From Pseudomonadota bacterium (lineage in GTDB: Bacteria; Pseudomonadota; Gammaproteobacteria; Steroidobacterales; Steroidobacteraceae), in contig JAJYDK010000014.1 in NCBI GenBank assembly GCA_021777555.1, positions 7,511-71,510 of the forward strand: 64,000 nt of DNA. Reading direction: 5' to 3'. A model generated the notes under the pieces. The model was given only the letters and a program-made list of their open reading frames with translations, did not search any database and was not told where the DNA came from. The stretch's first letter is position 1, and each line of letters starts with the position of its first letter. The position numbers were made by a program, and so were the translations under genes. Positions 8,265 through 16,321 of the stretch are shown piece by piece.

Positions 8265-8444
8265 CTACGGCCGCCCCCGGCGAAGGGTGTCGAGGAGCCC
8301 GGCCGCGCCCCCTGCCAGCGAGCCGACGATCTGGCCCGCGGCGGTGAGCGTCCCAACCGCGCCGAAGATCGGCAGCACGGTGAGCAGCGCGACTCCGGCG
8401 GCGGCGCCGAGCGCCATGTTCTTGAACAGATCCACGAGCTTCAT
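8265..8444 (-). CDS. small glycine-zipper-like membrane protein (59 aa)
   Basis: A 59-codon frame from ATG 8444 to TAG 8265. The protein begins Met-Lys-Leu-Val-Asp-Leu-Phe-Lys-Asn, then has an Ala/Gly/Val-rich hydrophobic stretch and ends in basic residues (Leu-Arg-Arg-Gly-Arg-Pro). Gly and Ala recur at spacings that suit helix packing in a membrane. Nearly every codon ends in G or C, like the neighbours, which supports real coding. A TACAAT box (minus strand, over 8481-8486) lies 37 bases before the start, but no clear Shine-Dalgarno is seen. No function can be assigned. Confidence 0.5.
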   Translation of the reverse strand: MKLVDLFKNMALGAAAGVALLTVLPIFGAVGTLTAAGQIVGSLAGGAAGLLDTLRRGRP

Positions 8445-8518
8445 GGTGTAACCCGCAGTGCGGCCCCAACGAACCGCTTTATTGTAGGCCCAAGCGCCGA
8501 ACGCGCGGCAAGAGCAAC

Positions 8519-8539
8519 CGCTGCGAAACCGGCGCAGCG
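8519..8539 (-). terminator. small inverted repeat after the di-heme peroxidase gene
   Basis: CGCTGCG (8519-8525) and CGCAGCG (8533-8539) pair perfectly around a 7-base loop, 26 bases past the stop at 8565. It lacks a T run on the minus-strand side. Weak terminator candidate. Confidence 0.3.
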
Positions 8540-8564
8540 CAAAAATCGCTTCTATCCCAATAGG

Positions 8565-9977
8565 TTACGGCGCAATTTGCAGACGATTTGTGCGCCGCAT
8601 GCCGTGCTGCGGCGCGTACCCGTCGGTGAGCGTATCGAGGAAGGCGATGACGTCTTTGATCTCGGCGGGGGTGAGCGCAGGAGGGTCGCCCGGATGACGG
8701 TTGAAGGGCGCGTCCACGCTGTCGACGTTCTTGCGAAATTGCGGCGGCAGGTCGTTGTACTTGATCACCTTGCCCTTTGCATTGCGAGGATAGAAGCGTC
8801 CCGGATGAAGGTCCCGGTTGACGTACCAATCGAGCACCTGCGTGAGTGAATGGAACACCCCGTTGTGAAAGAACACGTGCCGCGTCGCCACGTTGCGCAG
8901 GCTGGGTGTCAGGAACATGCCGCAGTACTGCCTCTGGCGGCGCATGTCGCTGCGATACGGCCCGCAGATCCCGAGATCATAGTACTGGGGATTGCGGTTC
9001 GCGGGGATGTCGGGATTGCGCGGCACCCCGAGCGCTTCATATTGGAAGTCGGTGAACAGGGGCGGCAGATGATCGGGGGTGGGCTGATCGAGATGGCAGG
9101 CGGCGCAATTGCCCTTGCGCGGATCGTTGAAGAGCTCATAGCCGCGCATCTCGGCCGGGGTGAAGCGCGCCCTGCCCTTCAGCCACGCGTCGAACTTGCT
9201 GGAGAAGGGATGAAAGGCCGGATCTTCGATCTCGTAGCGGGCGATCGCGAACATCGCCTCGGACACCGTGAGGCGAGGACTGGTGAACACGCCGGGACCG
9301 AACAGGCGGATGAAATCCTGCGCATACGGCCCCGTGCGCAACTTCCTCGCCACCTGCGCCGGCGTGCCGCCGTCCATCTCCGCCGGATTGTAGAGCGGGC
9401 CGTTGATCTGCTGCTCGAGCGAATTGGCGCGCCCATCCCAGAAGAGCCCGCCCTGGGGCACGAGATTGGCCGATGCCGCGAGTGGAGTGCTTGCGCTCTT
9501 GAGCACTCGCACGTGGCCCGCCGCCCGGTGCAGCTGCTTCGCCATCGGGACCGGGATGTCGTTGCCGGTCTCGATATCCGGCCCGATGGTGAACGGGGTC
9601 TGCCGGTACAGGTAGCGCAGCGACGGGACGGCGCGAAAGCCGGGCGTACTGAGGTGCGGTCCACCCAACATCACCGGCGAGGTTCCCGGCGGGCCGTACG
9701 CGTGCGCGGGACTGTGGCAGCTCGCGCAGGACATCCGCCCGGAGGCCGACAGGCGCGGGTCGAAGAAGAGCTTCGCGCCGAGCCGGGCCACGGCCGAGAG
9801 CGGCCTCACCGGCGGGTAATGCAATTTGACCGGATGGGGGTTGATGCCCCGCGCCAGAAGCGCCGCCTCGCGCGAGGAGACTCGGCCCCTCCCGGCGGCC
9901 ACCGCGGCGCCGGCGAGAAGACCGGTACCGAGCAGCGCGCCGGCGGCCGCGATCAGAGTCATTTTGCCCAGCGTCAT
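8565..9977 (-). CDS. di-heme cytochrome c peroxidase / MauG-like protein
   Basis: 470 residues from ATG 9977, the first start that gives an N-terminal hydrophobic export signal (residues about 5-28). Two c-type haem sites are visible: CASCH at residues 84-88 and CAACH at 291-295. Between them lie Trp-Asp-Gly-Arg-Ala-Asn-Ser-Leu and Asn-Gly-Pro-Leu-Tyr-Asn-Pro-Ala-Glu-Met, and near the end Pro-Ser-Leu-Arg-Asn-Val-Ala with a later Phe-His-Asn-Gly-Val-Phe, all typical of the CcpA/MauG superfamily. It is a periplasmic di-haem enzyme, either reducing H2O2 or oxidising an unidentified protein or small substrate. It stands alone between divergent and unrelated genes, so the partner is unknown. Confidence 0.88.
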   Translation of the reverse strand: MTLGKMTLIAAAGALLGTGLLAGAAVAAGRGRVSSREAALLARGINPHPVKLHYPPVRPLSAVARLGAKLFFDPRLSASGRMSCASCHSPAHAYGPPGTSPVMLGGPHLSTPGFRAVPSLRYLYRQTPFTIGPDIETGNDIPVPMAKQLHRAAGHVRVLKSASTPLAASANLVPQGGLFWDGRANSLEQQINGPLYNPAEMDGGTPAQVARKLRTGPYAQDFIRLFGPGVFTSPRLTVSEAMFAIARYEIEDPAFHPFSSKFDAWLKGRARFTPAEMRGYELFNDPRKGNCAACHLDQPTPDHLPPLFTDFQYEALGVPRNPDIPANRNPQYYDLGICGPYRSDMRRQRQYCGMFLTPSLRNVATRHVFFHNGVFHSLTQVLDWYVNRDLHPGRFYPRNAKGKVIKYNDLPPQFRKNVDSVDAPFNRHPGDPPALTPAEIKDVIAFLDTLTDGYAPQHGMRRTNRLQIAP

Positions 9978-10073
9978 CACCCGGCCACAGACGATCGATT
10001 CGACATGGTAGCCCGGATCGAGGTCGCTGATCAGGCCCGGCAGGACGGCGTAGCGCCGGAATGTGACTCCCCG

Positions 10074-10102
10074 GTGACGCTGCTGCGCCGCGCGCCTATC
10101 AT
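10074..10102 (+). promoter_or_regulatory. candidate sigma-70 promoter of the desaturase-like gene
   Basis: GTGACG (10074-10079) and TATCAT (10097-10102) are 17 bases apart and 30 bases before the GTG start at 10133. The -10 box matches the consensus at 5 of 6 positions. Seen by eye only. Confidence 0.4.
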
Positions 10103-10132
10103 GGCGCCTTCCCCAGCCGCGCGCGCTCCGCC

Positions 10133-10990
10133 GTGACCGTAACCGCATTCATCGCCACCCACCAGAACGCCCTGCGCCTGGGCTGCTTTCTCGGCGTCCT
10201 CGTCCTGATGGCGCTGTGGGAGGTGCGGGCGCCACGGCGGCGAGCCAGCGCATCGAAACGGGTCCGCTGGACCGGCAACCTCGGGCTCGTCGTGCTCAAC
10301 ACCATGATCCTTCGGGTCCTGTTCCCGGCCGCCGCGGTGGGGGTGGCCGCATTCTGCGCGGCGCGCGGCTGGGGCGTGCTCGCCCTGCTCGGCCTGCCCG
10401 CCTGGGCCACCCTCGTGGTCGCCGTCGTGGCGCTCGATCTCACCATCTACCTGCAGCACGTCATGCTGCACGCCATACCGGTGCTGTGGCGGCTGCATCG
10501 CGTCCATCACACCGATCTCGACTTCGACCTCACGACGGGCCTGAGGTTTCACCCGCTCGAGATCCTCCTGTCCATGCTGATCAAATTCGCGGCCATCGTG
10601 ATGCTCGGCGCTCCGGCGGCGGCGGTGGTCATCTTCGAGGTGCTGCTCAATGCCACCTCGATGTTCAATCACGGCAACGTGCGGCTGCCGGCCTCCGCCG
10701 ACCGGCTGCTGCGCCGGCTCGTGGTCACCCCCGACATGCATCGCGTGCACCATTCCATCGAGGAAGACGAAACCAACAGCAACTTCGGGTTCAACCTGCC
10801 ATGGTGGGACAGGCTCTTCGGCACCTATCGGGCGCAACCTCGCGCCGGACACGAGGCCATGACCCTCGGCATTCGCACCTTCCGCCAGCCCAGGCTGTGT
10901 CTGCGGCTGCCGGGGATGCTCGCCATACCCTTCATCGGTGAGGTCACGGATTACGCCATCAACCGCCGCTCCTGGGAGCCCCGCCCGTGA
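10133..10990 (+). CDS. sterol desaturase / fatty acid hydroxylase family membrane protein
   Basis: 285 residues with at least four membrane spans. The di-iron histidine clusters of the superfamily are present: His-Val-Met-Leu-His, then His-Arg-Val-His-His, Asn-His-Gly-Asn, and a second His-Arg-Val-His-His near residue 205. Family members use O2 to hydroxylate or desaturate lipid-like substrates at the membrane. The start is a GTG without a clear Shine-Dalgarno. The stop overlaps the GTG of the next gene (GTGA), so the two are translationally coupled, which ties this enzyme to a membrane-transport protein. The substrate is not known. Confidence 0.87.
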   Translation: MTVTAFIATHQNALRLGCFLGVLVLMALWEVRAPRRRASASKRVRWTGNLGLVVLNTMILRVLFPAAAVGVAAFCAARGWGVLALLGLPAWATLVVAVVALDLTIYLQHVMLHAIPVLWRLHRVHHTDLDFDLTTGLRFHPLEILLSMLIKFAAIVMLGAPAAAVVIFEVLLNATSMFNHGNVRLPASADRLLRRLVVTPDMHRVHHSIEEDETNSNFGFNLPWWDRLFGTYRAQPRAGHEAMTLGIRTFRQPRLCLRLPGMLAIPFIGEVTDYAINRRSWEPRP

Positions 10991-11661
10991 CATCGGCCAG
11001 CGGAAAATGGCTCAGGATATGCGCCATCGCCCTCCTCGCCGGTGCCGGGATCTGGGTTTACCTGCACCGTGGCGAACTCGATGCGCAGACGCTTCGGCGG
11101 ACGGTGCGCGCCGCCGGACCCTGGGGTCCGCTCGCCTTCATGGCGCTCTATGCGGCCGCGACAGTGGCCCTCTTCCCCGGATCGGTGCTGACGCTGGCCG
11201 GTGGGGCGCTGTTCGGACCGGTTGCCGGCACGTTCTACAATCTCACCGGCGCGACCCTCGGCGCCACGGGCGCCTTTCTCGCCTCCCGCCACCTGGCCGC
11301 GGACTGGGTGCGCCGGCGCGTGGGAGGCCGGGCGGAACAGATCATCTCGGGCGTGGAGCGTGAAGACTGGCGATTCGTCGCGTTCGTGCGCCTGGTGCCG
11401 CTGATTCCCTTCAATCTGCTCAACTACGCCCTCGGCCTGACGCGCATCCGGATATCGCGCTACATCATCGCGTCCTACCTCGCCATGTTGCCGGGTACGC
11501 TCGCCTATACTTACCTCGGCTACGCGGGACGTGAAGCGGCCACCGGCGGCGCGGGCCTCGTGCGCAAGGTGCTGCTGGCACTGGCGCTGCTGGCCGCCGC
11601 GGCGCTCCTTCCGGCACTCATCCGCCGCTTCCGCGCGGCGAGCCCGCCCGGACCGCCCTGA
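10987..11661 (+). CDS. TVP38/TMEM64 (VTT domain) family membrane protein
   Basis: 224 residues. After an N-terminal membrane helix, the core shows Phe-Pro-Gly-Ser-Val-Leu-Thr-Leu-Ala-Gly-Gly-Ala-Leu-Phe-Gly and later Arg-Leu-Val-Pro-Leu-Ile-Pro-Phe-Asn-Leu-Leu-Asn-Tyr, the two half-site motifs of VTT (DedA-like SNARE-associated) proteins. Relatives act as lipid scramblases or flippases in the inner membrane; the bacterial role is not settled. It starts at a GTG inside the preceding stop (GTGA overlap) and ends 7 bases from the convergent glycosyltransferase gene. Confidence 0.85.
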   Translation: MTSASGKWLRICAIALLAGAGIWVYLHRGELDAQTLRRTVRAAGPWGPLAFMALYAAATVALFPGSVLTLAGGALFGPVAGTFYNLTGATLGATGAFLASRHLAADWVRRRVGGRAEQIISGVEREDWRFVAFVRLVPLIPFNLLNYALGLTRIRISRYIIASYLAMLPGTLAYTYLGYAGREAATGGAGLVRKVLLALALLAAAALLPALIRRFRAASPPGPP

Positions 11662-11668
11662 CGGTCGC

Positions 11669-12442
11669 TCACCCCGGCAGTCCGCGGCTGCGGATGTAGA
11701 GGTGCAGGTACTTGCGGCGCACGTAGTTCGCTTCCACCAGCGCGAACACCATGCCGCGCCAGCCGTCGAGAAATCCAAGGCGCAGCACATAGCCGCGAAA
11801 GAACCGCCATGCGGGGTTCACCAGCACCTTACCGAGCCCGCAGCGCTTGCCGCGCGCATGGAGCGCGCCGGCCATGAGCTCCGCGTAGCGCTGCATGCGC
11901 ACAAGATGGTCCGTGAGACTGCGGTAGGAGAAGTGCTCGAGATGCCCGCGCAGGCGGCCGATGCGCCCCTCGACCCGGGTGTTCTCGTGGATCTCATCAC
12001 CCGACCAGCGGCCACGCCGCCGGTCGAACAGGCGCACCAGGCGATCGGGATAGGCATTGCCGTGGCGCAGGAAGCGGCCGAAATACTCGGTGATGCGCGG
12101 AATCGACCAGCCCGCGAAGCCCTCGAAACCGCGCTCGCGCAGCCGCTCGATCTCCCCGCGCAGCCGCTCGCTCACGCGCTCATCGGCATCGACGCAGAGC
12201 ACCCAGTCGTTGCCGGCGGCCTCCACCGCGAACTGCTTCTGCGAACGGTATCCGGGCCAGTCGCGCTCGATCACCCGGGCGCCGAGCGCCGCAGCGCGCT
12301 CCCGGGTGCCATCCGTGGAATGCGAATCCACGACGATCACCTCGTCGCAGAAGCTCACCGAGCGCACACAGTCCTCGATGCGGTCGGATTCGTTGAAGGT
12401 AATGACGCAGGCCGACAGGCCGCAACGATCTGCCACACTCAC
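11669..12442 (-). CDS. family 2 glycosyltransferase, LPS-core WaaE/KdtX-like
   Basis: 257 residues, GTG start with GCGAGG just upstream. A GT-A fold is indicated by Leu-Ser-Ala-Cys-Val-Ile-Thr-Phe-Asn-Glu at the N-terminus, Ile-Val-Val-Asp-Ser-His-Ser-Thr-Asp-Gly-Thr, and Val-Asp-Ala-Asp-Glu-Arg-Val (the DxD metal and nucleotide-sugar site, near residue 90). The layout and the C-terminal amphipathic part resemble the inner-core beta-1,4-glucosyltransferases WaaE/KdtX, which decorate lipopolysaccharide. The acceptor is inferred only from that similarity; other small GT2 enzymes are possible. Confidence 0.85.
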   Translation of the reverse strand: MSVADRCGLSACVITFNESDRIEDCVRSVSFCDEVIVVDSHSTDGTRERAAALGARVIERDWPGYRSQKQFAVEAAGNDWVLCVDADERVSERLRGEIERLRERGFEGFAGWSIPRITEYFGRFLRHGNAYPDRLVRLFDRRRGRWSGDEIHENTRVEGRIGRLRGHLEHFSYRSLTDHLVRMQRYAELMAGALHARGKRCGLGKVLVNPAWRFFRGYVLRLGFLDGWRGMVFALVEANYVRRKYLHLYIRSRGLPG

Positions 12443-12614
12443 CTCGCCCGCGCGCCCCGCAGCGCCGCGGGAGGCTTCCCGGTGAGTCTATACGCAATTT
12501 GGCCCGAGGCGTGTCCCGATACCCGTCCATGGCGGCGGGGTACCCGCCCCACGCACCCGGCGCGCGCGCGCCATCGTGCCTCGCGGCCCGCCGCCGGCGG
12601 CGAACCGCGTGCGC

Positions 12615-12654
12615 CCTGGTTCCGGCCGCCGAAGGAATCGCGGCCGGAACCAGG
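12615..12654 (-). terminator. perfect 15-bp hairpin downstream of the TonB receptor gene
   Basis: CCTGGTTCCGGCCGC (12615-12629) pairs without mismatch with GCGGCCGGAACCAGG (12640-12654) around a 10-base loop. It starts 15 bases past the receptor stop codon. No T run follows on the minus strand, so it may terminate transcription by structure alone or protect the 3' end of the mRNA. Confidence 0.6.
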
Positions 12655-12669
12655 ACATCTCTTTACAGG

Positions 12670-15600
12670 TCAGTCGAGATTGGCCTTCACGCCCACGTAG
12701 TAGGTCCGACCCATGACGTCGTAGGTTGCCGCATCGGTCAGGAGCGGCGCTCCCTGCACCGTCGGCGCCTTCTTGTCGAACAGATTGTTGAGCCCGGCCG
12801 ACAGCTCGATCTGCGAGGTCACCTGGTAGTGTCCGTTCAGATCGAAGTAGTTGTAGGCCGGAACGCCCCGGTCACCGCTCCCCGGACCGTCCATGAGGTC
12901 CGCCATCGCGGAGATGAACCGCCAGTGCAGCGCCACACCGAGCGGTCCGTCCGCATAGCCGAGCATGGTGTTCGCCTTCCACCTCGGATGTGAGATGTCC
13001 GAAGCGGTCGTACCGTCCGCCTGCATCACCGTCTGCGTGTCGCCGATCGAGCCGGCGAAGTTCAGGTTCGGCACACCAGGCACGCCGTCGATCGACAGCT
13101 TGTCGAGGTAGGACAGGTAGGTCTGCAGCATGACACGGCCGGCCCGCGGCGAGAGTCCGAGATCATGCAGCGGGATGCCCCAGTGCCCCTCGATGTCCAC
13201 GCCCTCGGTGAGGTAGGACCCGATGTTCAGCGAGAACTCCTTGGCCAGCACGATCGCGCCCGAACCGGGGTCGCGGGTGATCTGCTGGCAGTAGAAGTTG
13301 TTTGCCGAATAGCCCGGGTTGCTGCCGTTGGCATTGAAGCAGTTCTGGACTATCGCATTCAGCGTCTCGCCGGCGATCGCGCCGTTGATCTGGATGTGGT
13401 AGTAATCGACGGACGCACCCAGATCGCGGGCCAACGGCGCCTCGAAGTGCGGCGTCAGCACGAAGCCGAACGAGTATGTGTTGGCAACCTCCGGCTTCAG
13501 GTTAGGATTGCCGTGAATGATTCCATTCGCCGACTGCAGTCCGTAATTGAAGGTCGAGGCGGCCGCGGCCGGCGACTGAGCCGCGCACAGCGCCGTCACC
13601 TGCGCCGCGTTCGCACCCGTCCGGTAGCTGCTGTTGTAGTTGCACGGATCAACGGTGAGCGAATCCTGAGCCTGGACGATCGGGTTGTAGAGATCCTGGA
13701 GGCTCGGCGCGCGGAATGCGCGCTCGAAGCCGCCGCGGAACGCCACGGCATCGTTGACCTGCCAGTGCAGATCGGCCTTCCAGGTGTTGGCGCCACCGAA
13801 GAGGTCGTACTGCGAATGGCGTCCCGCCACATCCACCGAAACATCCTTGGCGAACGGCTTGTCCCGCAGGAGAGGCGCACGCAGCTCGACGTACACTTCG
13901 CGTACGTTCTGCGTGCCGCCCGCCGAGCTGATCAGGTCATAGGATGGCGAGATGATGTCCGACGGGTAGCCCGAGGGCATCACGTTGAACGCGGGGTTCA
14001 ACGACGGATCGGCCTGGTAGTTGAAGGTTTCGCCGCGGTAGTCGGCGCCGAGGGCGAACTTGAGATGGCCCTGCGGAAGCTTCCACAGATTGCCGCTCAG
14101 GTCGGCCTCGAAGTACTTCTGCGTGATGACGTTGGTATTCTTGGCCGTGCCGCTCGCGTATTGCAGGCAGCCCGCGCTCATCGGCTGGCCACCGAGCGGA
14201 TTCCAGGCATAGCCGACGCAGCTATCGCCGTTCCCCCCCAGGAAATTGGCCGTGCCGTACAGGATGGTCTCGAGCGCCGGCAGATTGATGTTGTTCTGCT
14301 CGTCGTTCTCCATGTACGTCTGGCCGTACGAGCCGAACACGTTCCAGGAGAGGGACGTGTCGCCGATCCCGCCCTTCAGGCCCGTGGTGAACTGGTAGTC
14401 GTTGTACAGGAAGCTCTCGATGCGCGGACCCATGCTGGTCAGCCAGTCTTCCATGTGGATCGCGTTCCCCGAGCCCACGTTGGCGCCCACCGGCACGCCG
14501 GCGGCATTGAGAATCGCGCTCAGATCCGGGTTGCCGTAGACATACGGATTGTTCGTCGGGACGTACAGAAACTTCCCTGGCCCAAGGTAGGAGGCGGCGT
14601 TGACGTCGCCGGACGTCGAGTGCATGAAATTGATCTGCCCGTACGCCTGGACGTTGTCATTGATGTTGTACGTCACGTGCGAGAACAGGTTGTAGCGCTG
14701 CAGCGGCGTCTGGACGTAGAAATACGGTCCGAGATAGGACTTGACGCTCGTGCAGTCCGGCGTGATCGCGAGGCCGGGCACCTTGCCCACCGGTCCGCGA
14801 TAGTTCTGCGCGCAACTGCCGGGGTTTCGGGTGGTGAACAGCGAGCCGTCACTGTTGATGCCGAGATAACCGCCGTAGTTGCCGGTTCCCGGCACCGAGT
14901 CGCCGTACTGGGCGAGCACGGTATTGACCGCGGACACCGGAATGGTGGCGCCGAGCTCGCCCGCGTTGAAGATGGCCTCCGGTCCGCGCTCGACACCACG
15001 CGTGAAATTGCTGTAGTTCGAGAAGAACGGGCTGTCGTTGCCGGTGATCGCGCCGCGCTGGTTGTACTCGAGGTCGATGACCGCATTGCCCTTGTTGTGA
15101 TCGAAGTTCCCGCCCATCAGGACGCTCAGGCTGTCCTCGGCCCCGTAGCCGCTGGTGGTCGCCCCGTGCTGATAGGACAGCTGGATGCCGTGGAAATGCT
15201 GGCGCAGCCGGAAGTTGACCACACCCGCCACGGCATCCGAGCCATAGACCGCGGAGGCGCCGCCGGTGATGACATCGACGCTCTTGATGAGCGCCATTGG
15301 GATGACGTTGAGGTCGACCGACCCATTGGGGTTGGTCGGCACGAGGCGCTGCCCATCGAGCAGCACCAGGGTGCGGTTCGAGCCGAGTCCGCGCAGGTCG
15401 GAGTAGGACTGGCCGCCCTGGAATCCGGTCGCGCCCTGCACGTCGCCGACCTCGGCCTGACCCTGACCGGCGGCGAACTGCGGCATCTCCCCGAGTGCCG
15501 AATCGAGCGACACCTGGCCGGCCGAGGCGATCTGCGCCATGCCCACCGAGACCAGCGGACTGTCGGAGGTGTAACTGCGGCTCGCGATGCGGCTGCCCGT

Positions 15601-16113
15601 CACCACGACTTCCGTCAGCGTTGGGCCCGCAGCAGAGGCGCTTGCGGCCGCGGGGGCCGGTACCGCCTGGGGCGCCGCCGCGGGCGGGTCCGCCGGAGGA
15701 TCTGCCGGGGGGTCGGCCACTGCCGCCGAGCCGCCCGCCGGGGAGGCATCACTGGTGACCTGAGTCTGGGAGCGTCTCATGATCATGAGCGCGCCCGAGG
15801 GCGAGCGCTTGACGACGAGTTGCGTGCCCGCCAGCAGGTGATTGAGAGCGTCCTGCGCGGTGAAGTCGCCCACGAGCGAGGTCGCATGCGCGCCCGCCAC
15901 TACGGACTGGGTGAATATGACGTCTTTGCCGCAGACCTCGGCATAAGTCTGCAGGGCCTGGGAAAGTGGCTGCTGCGTGATGTCGAAATGGAACAACCTG
16001 CCGTGTGCGGAGGCTGCGGAGGCGGCCAGCAGGCCCGCCACGGTGGCGAGAACCTTGCCGGCGACGGCCTTGCGGGATCCAGCCTTGCTGGACAAATTCG
16101 ATGATGTGGACAT
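12670..16113 (-). CDS. TonB-dependent outer-membrane receptor with N-terminal STN signalling domain
   Basis: 1147 residues. A signal peptide spans about residues 1-36. Residues about 43-112 form an STN (secretin/TonB short N-terminal) domain, used by receptors that signal to FecR. A Pro/Ala-rich linker with repeated Pro-Pro-Ala-Asp follows. Then come a TonB-box-like Leu-Thr-Glu-Val-Val-Val-Thr-Gly and the plug, with Arg-Gly-Leu-Gly-Ser-Asn-Arg-Thr-Leu-Val-Leu-Leu-Asp-Gly and Gly-Gly-Ala-Ser-Ala-Val-Tyr-Gly-Ser-Asp-Ala. The rest is a large barrel ending in Tyr-Tyr-Val-Gly-Val-Lys. It imports a scarce ligand using TonB energy. The fecR-like and ECF sigma genes lie directly upstream, so ligand binding probably induces its own synthesis. 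The ligand is unknown. Confidence 0.92.
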   Translation of the reverse strand: MSTSSNLSSKAGSRKAVAGKVLATVAGLLAASAASAHGRLFHFDITQQPLSQALQTYAEVCGKDVIFTQSVVAGAHATSLVGDFTAQDALNHLLAGTQLVVKRSPSGALMIMRRSQTQVTSDASPAGGSAAVADPPADPPADPPAAAPQAVPAPAAASASAAGPTLTEVVVTGSRIASRSYTSDSPLVSVGMAQIASAGQVSLDSALGEMPQFAAGQGQAEVGDVQGATGFQGGQSYSDLRGLGSNRTLVLLDGQRLVPTNPNGSVDLNVIPMALIKSVDVITGGASAVYGSDAVAGVVNFRLRQHFHGIQLSYQHGATTSGYGAEDSLSVLMGGNFDHNKGNAVIDLEYNQRGAITGNDSPFFSNYSNFTRGVERGPEAIFNAGELGATIPVSAVNTVLAQYGDSVPGTGNYGGYLGINSDGSLFTTRNPGSCAQNYRGPVGKVPGLAITPDCTSVKSYLGPYFYVQTPLQRYNLFSHVTYNINDNVQAYGQINFMHSTSGDVNAASYLGPGKFLYVPTNNPYVYGNPDLSAILNAAGVPVGANVGSGNAIHMEDWLTSMGPRIESFLYNDYQFTTGLKGGIGDTSLSWNVFGSYGQTYMENDEQNNINLPALETILYGTANFLGGNGDSCVGYAWNPLGGQPMSAGCLQYASGTAKNTNVITQKYFEADLSGNLWKLPQGHLKFALGADYRGETFNYQADPSLNPAFNVMPSGYPSDIISPSYDLISSAGGTQNVREVYVELRAPLLRDKPFAKDVSVDVAGRHSQYDLFGGANTWKADLHWQVNDAVAFRGGFERAFRAPSLQDLYNPIVQAQDSLTVDPCNYNSSYRTGANAAQVTALCAAQSPAAAASTFNYGLQSANGIIHGNPNLKPEVANTYSFGFVLTPHFEAPLARDLGASVDYYHIQINGAIAGETLNAIVQNCFNANGSNPGYSANNFYCQQITRDPGSGAIVLAKEFSLNIGSYLTEGVDIEGHWGIPLHDLGLSPRAGRVMLQTYLSYLDKLSIDGVPGVPNLNFAGSIGDTQTVMQADGTTASDISHPRWKANTMLGYADGPLGVALHWRFISAMADLMDGPGSGDRGVPAYNYFDLNGHYQVTSQIELSAGLNNLFDKKAPTVQGAPLLTDAATYDVMGRTYYVGVKANLD

Positions 16114-16237
16114 TCGCTCCCCCCTTTGAGTTACCGAACGCGAGCGCGCCCGCTTTTCCGGGCTTCAGGGGAGGTAGACGCCGCCCGGTGTAAAATCCTC
16201 CTCCAGGGCGCGATTCTTTGCGGAGAAACAACACATT

Positions 16238-16254
16238 CCTGAATTTCTTTCAGG
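16238..16254 (-). repeat. short inverted repeat between fecR-like and receptor genes
   Basis: CCTGAA (16238-16243) and TTCAGG (16249-16254) pair around 5 bases in the 208-base gap. It could be a weak hairpin after fecR or an operator near the receptor promoter. A Shine-Dalgarno GGGGGGAG precedes the receptor ATG. Nothing else recognisable was found in this gap. Confidence 0.3.
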
Positions 16255-16321
16255 TTCGCGGCAATTGCCGCTCGCGAAATGGGGAACGATGCGCGCCATC
16301 CGCGTGGCGCCGAGGCACCGA

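Noticed and set aside
15650-15720. Proline-rich repeated segment in the TonB receptor as a separate repeat element
   Set aside because: It encodes the flexible Pro-Pro-Ala-Asp linker between STN and plug domains, so it is protein-level repetition and not an independent DNA element.
13165-16104. 979-codon plus-strand frame
   Set aside because: Antisense to the TonB receptor, in the codon phase that avoids stops in high-GC DNA. Arg/Ala/Val-rich with no domain.
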